Below, one piece after another: positions 54,392 to 64,000 of a stretch of DNA of 64,000 nucleotides (positions within the stretch are counted from its first letter, which is position 1; each line of letters begins with the position of its first letter). Origin of the DNA: Hydrogenophaga sp040372165 (GTDB lineage Bacteria; Pseudomonadota; Gammaproteobacteria; Burkholderiales; Burkholderiaceae_C). Below the pieces are notes generated by a model, which was not told the DNA's origin, ran no database searches, and saw only the letters and a list, made by a program, of their open reading frames with translations. Made by a program: the position numbers and the translations under genes. The DNA lies in contig NZ_BAABWG010000002.1 in NCBI RefSeq assembly GCF_040372165.1, positions 1 to 64,000 on the forward strand, read 5' to 3'.

Positions 54392-56293
54392 TCAACTGCC
54401 GCCCAGAGCCTCCAATCGTTCCAGGGCGTGCAGCCATTCTTCCTCTATTTCGGCATGGCGTGCAGCCAATTGAGCGGCGCGAGCCCCGTCTGTGACATAT
54501 AGCGCACCTCCGTCAAGGGCTTTTTCCACCTCGGCCTGCTCCTCTTCCAGGGCCGCCATCCGTCCCGGCAATGCCTCCAGCTCGCGCTGCTCCTTGTAGC
54601 TCAGCTTTCTTTTTGCCAGCGCCGCATCCGCTTGTTTGGCCTTGGGGGGCTCATTCGCGGATTTCCTTGATGGAGCTGGCGAATCTGCTTTCCTGGCGTC
54701 AGCCAAACGAGATCTGGCTGACTGCGTGAGCCAGTCCTCCACGTCACCGACGTACTCGCGCCACATGCCGTCACCTTCGGAGACCAGGGTGCTGGTCACA
54801 ACGTTGTCCAGAAAACGCCGGTCGTGGCTTACCAGAAACACCGTCCCCGGGTAGTCCTGGAGCATCTCCTCCAGCAGCTCAAGCGTATCGATATCCAGGT
54901 CGTTTGTCGGTTCGTCCAGAACCAGAACGTTGGCTGGGCGTGCAAACAGACGTGCCAGCAGCAAGCGATTGCGCTCCCCTCCTGACAAGCTTCGCACCGG
55001 TGAGTTCGCCCTTGCCGGCGAGAACAGGAAATCGCCCAGATAGCTTTTGACATGCGTACGCTTCTCGCCAATTTCGATCCACTCACTGCCGGGACTGATG
55101 AAGTCCTCCAGAGTGGCGTCGAGGTCGATCTGGTCTCGCATCTGGTCAAAGTAAGCCACGTTCAGTCGCGTGCCTTGCTTGACCTTCCCTTCATCTGGCT
55201 CGAGTTCACCCAGAATCAGTTTGAGCAACGTCGTCTTGCCAGCACCATTGGCGCCGATGATCCCGATCTTGTCGCCACGCAAGATCGTGGTGGTCAGCTC
55301 GCGAACGATTGTCTTTTGGCCCCCGCCAGCTGTTGCGAATGATTTGCTCACCCCTTCCAGCTCAGCCACAATCTTGCCGCCAGCGTCACCGCGGTCCAGC
55401 TGAAGCTTGACCTGGCCCACAGCATCCCGTCTCTCAGCCCTGCTTGCGCGCAAAGTCTCAAGGCGCTTGATGCGCCCCTGCGCTCGCGTGCGCCGGGCCT
55501 CGACACCCTTTCGAATCCAGACCTCTTCCTGTGCAAGCAGCTTGTCCGCCTTGGCGTTCATCACCGCCTCCTGGGCCAGCTGCTCCTCCTTCAGAGACTG
55601 GTACTGCGCGAAATTACCCGGGTAGCTCTGCAGTACGCCTCGGTCCAGCTCCACAATGCGGGTGGTGATCCGGTCGAGAAACGCCCGGTCGTGGCTGATG
55701 GTGACCACACTGCCCGTGAAGTCCAGCAGGAGGTCTTCCAGCCAGGCAATGCTATCGACATCCAGGTGGTTGGTCGGCTCATCCAGCAAGAGCACATCAG
55801 GCCGGCTTACCAGGGCCTGAGCCAGGGCGACACGCTTGCGATTGCCGCCAGAGAGCGAGCCGACCAGCGCCGCACCGTCCAAACGCAATCGATGGAGTGT
55901 TTCCTCCACCCGTTGCTCCCAGTTCCAGGCATCCAGCGCCTCGATCTGGGTCTGCAATGCGTCAAGGTCCGTTCCCGGTGCCGCCTCCAGGTACTGCTCC
56001 CGTGCAAGCCTGGCATGGGCCAGTCCCACACTGGCCGCATCAAACACAGTTGTGGCCTCATCCAGCTCAGGCTCCTGAGGTACATACGCCAAACGAAGCC
56101 CTCCTTGGTGCTGCACCTCCCCGTCATCGAGATGTTCCATGCGCGCCAGAATCTTCAGCAAAGACGACTTGCCAGTTCCGTTGCGTCCGATCAGGCCGAC
56201 GCGCTCCTGTGGTTCGAGCGAAAACTCGGTGTGATCTAGCAAAGCCACGTGCCCGAAAGCCAGTTGAGCATTGGAAAGGGTAATGAGCGCCAT
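54392..56293 (-). CDS. uup: ABC-F ATPase Uup
   Basis: A soluble ABC-F protein with two ATPase domains, acting on the ribosome and affecting precise excision of transposons in E. coli. The 633-residue product has Walker A GRNGTGKSS and GANGAGKTT, two signature motifs (LSGGNRKR and LSGGERNR), Walker B LLLDEPTNHLD and LVLDEPTNDLD, a linker between domains, and a C-terminal coiled coil (about residues 560-630). The order and the long C-terminal extension identify Uup rather than EttA. The ATG has no ribosome binding site. The first rRNA operon lies upstream and divergent. Confidence 0.92.
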   Translation of the reverse strand: MALITLSNAQLAFGHVALLDHTEFSLEPQERVGLIGRNGTGKSSLLKILARMEHLDDGEVQHQGGLRLAYVPQEPELDEATTVFDAASVGLAHARLAREQYLEAAPGTDLDALQTQIEALDAWNWEQRVEETLHRLRLDGAALVGSLSGGNRKRVALAQALVSRPDVLLLDEPTNHLDVDSIAWLEDLLLDFTGSVVTISHDRAFLDRITTRIVELDRGVLQSYPGNFAQYQSLKEEQLAQEAVMNAKADKLLAQEEVWIRKGVEARRTRAQGRIKRLETLRASRAERRDAVGQVKLQLDRGDAGGKIVAELEGVSKSFATAGGGQKTIVRELTTTILRGDKIGIIGANGAGKTTLLKLILGELEPDEGKVKQGTRLNVAYFDQMRDQIDLDATLEDFISPGSEWIEIGEKRTHVKSYLGDFLFSPARANSPVRSLSGGERNRLLLARLFARPANVLVLDEPTNDLDIDTLELLEEMLQDYPGTVFLVSHDRRFLDNVVTSTLVSEGDGMWREYVGDVEDWLTQSARSRLADARKADSPAPSRKSANEPPKAKQADAALAKRKLSYKEQRELEALPGRMAALEEEQAEVEKALDGGALYVTDGARAAQLAARHAEIEEEWLHALERLEALGGS

Positions 56294-56504
56294 ATATATA
56301 GAGAGAGGAACAGAAGGGCAGGAGCGGCTTGTGCTTTGTCATGCTAGCCCAGGCTCGTGAGGCAACCAGCCAGGCAAGGAAAGCGCCCTCACCCTCGGTG
56401 AAACGAGATCCAGCACGCTGCCGTACAGCGAGCACCGAAACGACGCATTATCCTGAGGCGCCCGGCAGCACTTCCTCTGTCTGAAAAAGAATTTTGGAAA
56501 ATAC
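56294..56504. other. Non-coding region between uup and the first rRNA promoter
   Basis: About 210 bases with no recognisable gene. It contains the uup upstream sequence, including TATATATA right at its ATG, and A-rich blocks before promoter P1. Short frames here have no protein-like features. Confidence 0.6.
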
Positions 56505-56534
56505 TTGTCTGGCTGGGAGAAATCGATGTATACT
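56505..56534 (+). promoter_or_regulatory. rRNA promoter P1
   Basis: TTGTCT (56505-56510) and TATACT (56529-56534) with an 18-base spacer, followed by a GC-rich discriminator and hairpin CTGCTC/GAGCAG (56546-56560). It is unique to the first rRNA operon. Confidence 0.7.
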
Positions 56535-56647
56535 GCAAGGCTTCGCTGCTCGCTGAGCAGGTTGCTCGGTAAAGCCGTAGCAGTCTGGAGCAAAGAGGTG
56601 AGGCAAGTCGGCAAAAGCCGGGGAGTCAAAAAAACTTGCAAAAAAGT

Positions 56648-56677
56648 TTGACTGGATCGAAAAATCTGGTGTATACT
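56648..56677 (+). promoter_or_regulatory. rRNA promoter P2
   Basis: TTGACT (56648-56653) and TATACT (56672-56677), 18-base spacer, preceded by an A-tract. A hairpin GCTTCGC/GCGAAGC (56683-56704) follows at the expected start of transcription. The 22 bases around its -10 match those around the P1 -10. Confidence 0.8.
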
Positions 56678-56829
56678 GCAAGGCTTCGCTGATCACTGCG
56701 AAGCAGACTGAAGAGTCAGGTAGCCAAGCCCAAGGGTAAGGCGGCAAGACGGGAGGTTTGCGACACAGGCGGTGATCAGGCTCTCGAGTCCAGGTGACGA
56801 GAGGGTGCTTCGAAAAACTTTCAAAAAGT

Positions 56830-56859
56830 TTGACGGGCCGACAAAAACTGTGTCATAAT
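56830..56859 (+). promoter_or_regulatory. rRNA promoter P3
   Basis: TTGACG (56830-56835) and CATAAT (56854-56859), 18-base spacer, with an A-tract upstream and hairpin GCTCTGC/GCGGAGC (56865-56886) just after. It is the promoter nearest to 16S. Confidence 0.78.
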
Positions 56860-56936
56860 ACGAGGCTCTGCTGATCGCGGCGGAGCAAAAAGAAAACAAG
56901 GCAAGCAGACAGGTTCTGCGGCTGAGTTGGAAGAGA

Positions 56937-56946
56937 TCTTTAACAA
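56937..56946 (+). promoter_or_regulatory. boxA antitermination element in the rRNA leader
   Basis: TCTTTAACAA matches the core of the NusB/NusE-binding boxA. It lies between promoter P3 and 16S, where the rRNA antitermination complex assembles. Confidence 0.65.
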
Positions 56947-56953
56947 GATACAG

Positions 56954-56974
56954 CCGATAAGCGTGGGCGTTTGA
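56954..56974 (+). other. 16S processing stem, 5' strand (3' strand at 58637-58657)
   Basis: This 21-base segment pairs with 58637-58657, with one mismatch and one G-U, so the two ends of pre-16S fold together. It is the expected RNase III substrate. Confidence 0.8.
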
Positions 56975-57081
56975 AGGCGATTGCCAAGAACTCGAAAGAG
57001 TTCAAGTCGCAAGACTTTAAACGCTCATGAGAATAGAAGTGAAGTTCACTTCAATTCCGTTTTTATGAGTAATTCAAGATC

Positions 57082-58616
<1,535 letters not shown>

Positions 58617-58719
58617 CTGGAAAAAAGCAGTCAATCTCAAACGCTCACACTTATCGGTTGTTGGCAGGACGTCGCCAGCGATTCAGGCCCAGTGCCTGGA
58701 ACGGTCAAGCGACCGGCTT

Positions 58720-58796
58720 GGGTCTGTAGCTCAGTTGGTTAGAGCACCGTCTTGATAAGGCGGGGGTCGTTGGTTCGAGACCAACCAGACCCACCA
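58720..58796 (+). tRNA. tRNA-Ile (anticodon GAT)
   Basis: 77 nt in the 16S-23S spacer, CCA encoded. Anticodon GAT at 58754-58756; acceptor GGGTCTG pairs with CAGACCC; T-arm GGTTCGAGACC. The usual first spacer tRNA. Confidence 0.97.
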
Positions 58797-58822
58797 ATCC
58801 TCTGCAACGGAGTCACCTCAAC

Positions 58823-58898
58823 GGGGGATTAGCTCAGCTGGGAGAGCACCTGCTTTGCAAGCAGGGGGTCGTCGGTTCGATCCCGTCATCCTCCACCA
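58823..58898 (+). tRNA. tRNA-Ala (anticodon TGC)
   Basis: 76 nt, CCA encoded. Anticodon TGC at 58856-58858; acceptor GGGGGAT pairs with ATCCTCC including one G-U; T-arm GGTTCGATCCC. The second spacer tRNA. Confidence 0.97.
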
Positions 58899-58988
58899 CT
58901 TATCTTGTTCCAACATGCAAGCGTCCTGGCTGCCAGGATGTTTGCATATTGGTATTGACCAATTTGTCCGTGAAGACGGACAACGGCT

Positions 58989-59003
58989 GTTCTTTAAAAA
59001 TTC
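58989..59003 (+). promoter_or_regulatory. boxA-like element in the 16S-23S spacer
   Basis: TGTTCTTTAAAAATT resembles the second boxA found before 23S in proteobacterial rRNA operons. Confidence 0.6.
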
Positions 59004-59184
59004 ATAGAGTCGAATCAGCGCTGTTAGCGGAAAGCAGGAATTCGTAAAGGTTTTACTGCACCGTGCCGCTAGCAGCATTTTGATTGCGTCAACGAATATT
59101 CAATTGTTTACGATTGAATACGGCATAACGCGTCAGGTGAAAGACCTGACAGACATTTGCTTGATTTGATTTTGCGCTGCAAGG

Positions 59185-59198
59185 CGTCAAAGTTATAG

Positions 59199-59205
<7 letters not shown>
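59185..59205 (+). other. 23S processing stem, 5' strand (3' strand at 62066-62086)
   Basis: A perfect 21-bp complement of 62066-62086; the two sequences bracket 23S and include its first and last bases. It is the RNase III processing stem. Confidence 0.85.
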
Positions 59206-62074
<2,869 letters not shown>

Positions 62075-62219
62075 ATAACTTTGACGGAACGTCAAAGCAT
62101 TCAAATGTCAGTGGATCTATCCACTGCGTATGCCAGCGTTGGCAGCAATCAAAATACGCTGATTCATCAGACTCTATGAATTCGTCTGACCAGGCAAAGC
62201 CTCGTCAGACAACCCGTTA

Positions 62220-62334
62220 TGCCTGACGACCATAGCAAGGTGGAACCACTCCTTCCCATCCCGAACAGGACAGTGAAACGCCTTTGCGCCGATGATAGTG
62301 CGGATTCCCGTGTGAAAGTAGGGCATCGTCAGGC
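62220..62334 (+). rRNA. 5S ribosomal RNA
   Basis: 115 bases; GCCTGACG (62221-62228) pairs with CGTCAGGC (62327-62334) to close the molecule. CCCATCCCGAACAGG and AGTGAAACGCC are the typical loops. It is separated from 23S by about 145 bases without a tRNA. Confidence 0.95.
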
Positions 62335-62345
62335 TCTTACACCTC

Positions 62346-62384
62346 AAAACCCCCATGCACTTCTCGTGTGTGGGGGTTTTGTTT
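62346..62384 (+). terminator. Terminator of the first rRNA operon
   Basis: AAAACCCCCA (62346-62355) pairs with TGGGGGTTTT (62371-62380). Inner pairs with G-U extend the stem, and T-rich sequence follows. The next rRNA promoter starts about 60 bases later. Confidence 0.92.
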
Positions 62385-62445
62385 CTATATAAGTGTGAGG
62401 GTACACATCGAAGATGTGTGCCGCACGAAGAAACTTGCAAAAAGT

Positions 62446-62475
62446 TTGACTGGATCGAAAAATCTGGTGTATACT
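62446..62475 (+). promoter_or_regulatory. rRNA promoter P2 of the second operon
   Basis: TTGACT (62446-62451) and TATACT (62470-62475), 18-base spacer, identical to 56648-56677. There is no equivalent of P1 upstream of it. Confidence 0.8.
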
Positions 62476-62627
62476 GCAAGGCTTCGCTGATCACTGCGAA
62501 GCAGACTGAAGAGTCAGGTAGCCAAGCCCAAGGGTAAGGCGGCAAGACGGGAGGTTTGCGACACAGGCGGTGATCAGGCTCTCGAGTCCAGGTGACGAGA
62601 GGGTGCTTCGAAAAACTTTCAAAAAGT

Positions 62628-62657
62628 TTGACGGGCCGACAAAAACTGTGTCATAAT
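62628..62657 (+). promoter_or_regulatory. rRNA promoter P3 of the second operon
   Basis: TTGACG (62628-62633) and CATAAT (62652-62657), identical to 56830-56859. Confidence 0.78.
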
Positions 62658-62879
62658 ACGAGGCTCTGCTGATCGCGGCGGAGCAAAAAGAAAACAAGGC
62701 AAGCAGACAGGTTCTGCGGCTGAGTTGGAAGAGATCTTTAACAAGATACAGCCGATAAGCGTGGGCGTTTGAAGGCGATTGCCAAGAACTCGAAAGAGTT
62801 CAAGTCGCAAGACTTTAAACGCTCATGAGAATAGAAGTGAAGTTCACTTCAATTCCGTTTTTATGAGTAATTCAAGATC

Positions 62880-64000
<1,121 letters not shown>

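Overview
The window is a 64 kb stretch of chromosome from a betaproteobacterium of the order Burkholderiales, most likely family Comamonadaceae. The basis is the gene order tRNA-Trp/secE/nusG/rplKAJL/rpoBC, the rsmB/DUF4390/ntrY/ntrX cluster, the style of the 16S rRNA, and a high-GC coding background. Genus cannot be fixed by reading alone. No insertion sequence, prophage or CRISPR array was found.

Layout. 1-12.5 kb: tRNA-Trp, secE, nusG, four ribosomal protein genes and rpoB/rpoC, closed by a strong terminator. 12.6-19.5 kb: a LemA/M48 peptidase pair, then rsmB, a DUF4390 exported protein and an NtrY/NtrX-like two-component system whose regulator lacks the sigma-54 ATPase domain. 19.5-25.1 kb: tRNA-Phe with a 61-bp duplication of its 3' end plus terminator, followed by a translationally coupled pair: a large HAD-type protein and a methyltransferase/capsule-type glycosyltransferase fusion. 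25-41 kb: mixed housekeeping (rep, an AEC transporter, katG with a small upstream ORF, an MBL-fold enzyme, priA, hemE, a DUF4124 protein, a DsbD/ScsB-like reductase, a creatininase-family enzyme, a histidine phosphatase). 41-43.7 kb: a membrane hybrid histidine kinase. 43.7-52.1 kb: a tightly packed minus-strand operon (LysE exporter, DMT exporter, arylamine N-acetyltransferase, PLP aminotransferase, GST, PhzF, VOC protein and possibly a PLP dehydratase), divergent from a MocR-type regulator; a perfect inverted repeat lies between them. 52-56 kb: a second hybrid kinase and the ABC-F ATPase Uup. 56.3-64 kb: a complete rRNA operon (16S, tRNA-Ile, tRNA-Ala, 23S, 5S) and, about 100 bp after its terminator, the start of a second copy in tandem (period 5,798 bp), which runs off the window.

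Most worth a second look: the tandem rRNA operons with stacked promoters; the tRNA-Phe 3'-end duplication next to a surface-glycan gene pair; and the MocR-controlled, overlapping metabolic operon with its operator. All function calls come from motif recognition by eye, not from database searches. Start codons are stated as choices where more than one is possible.
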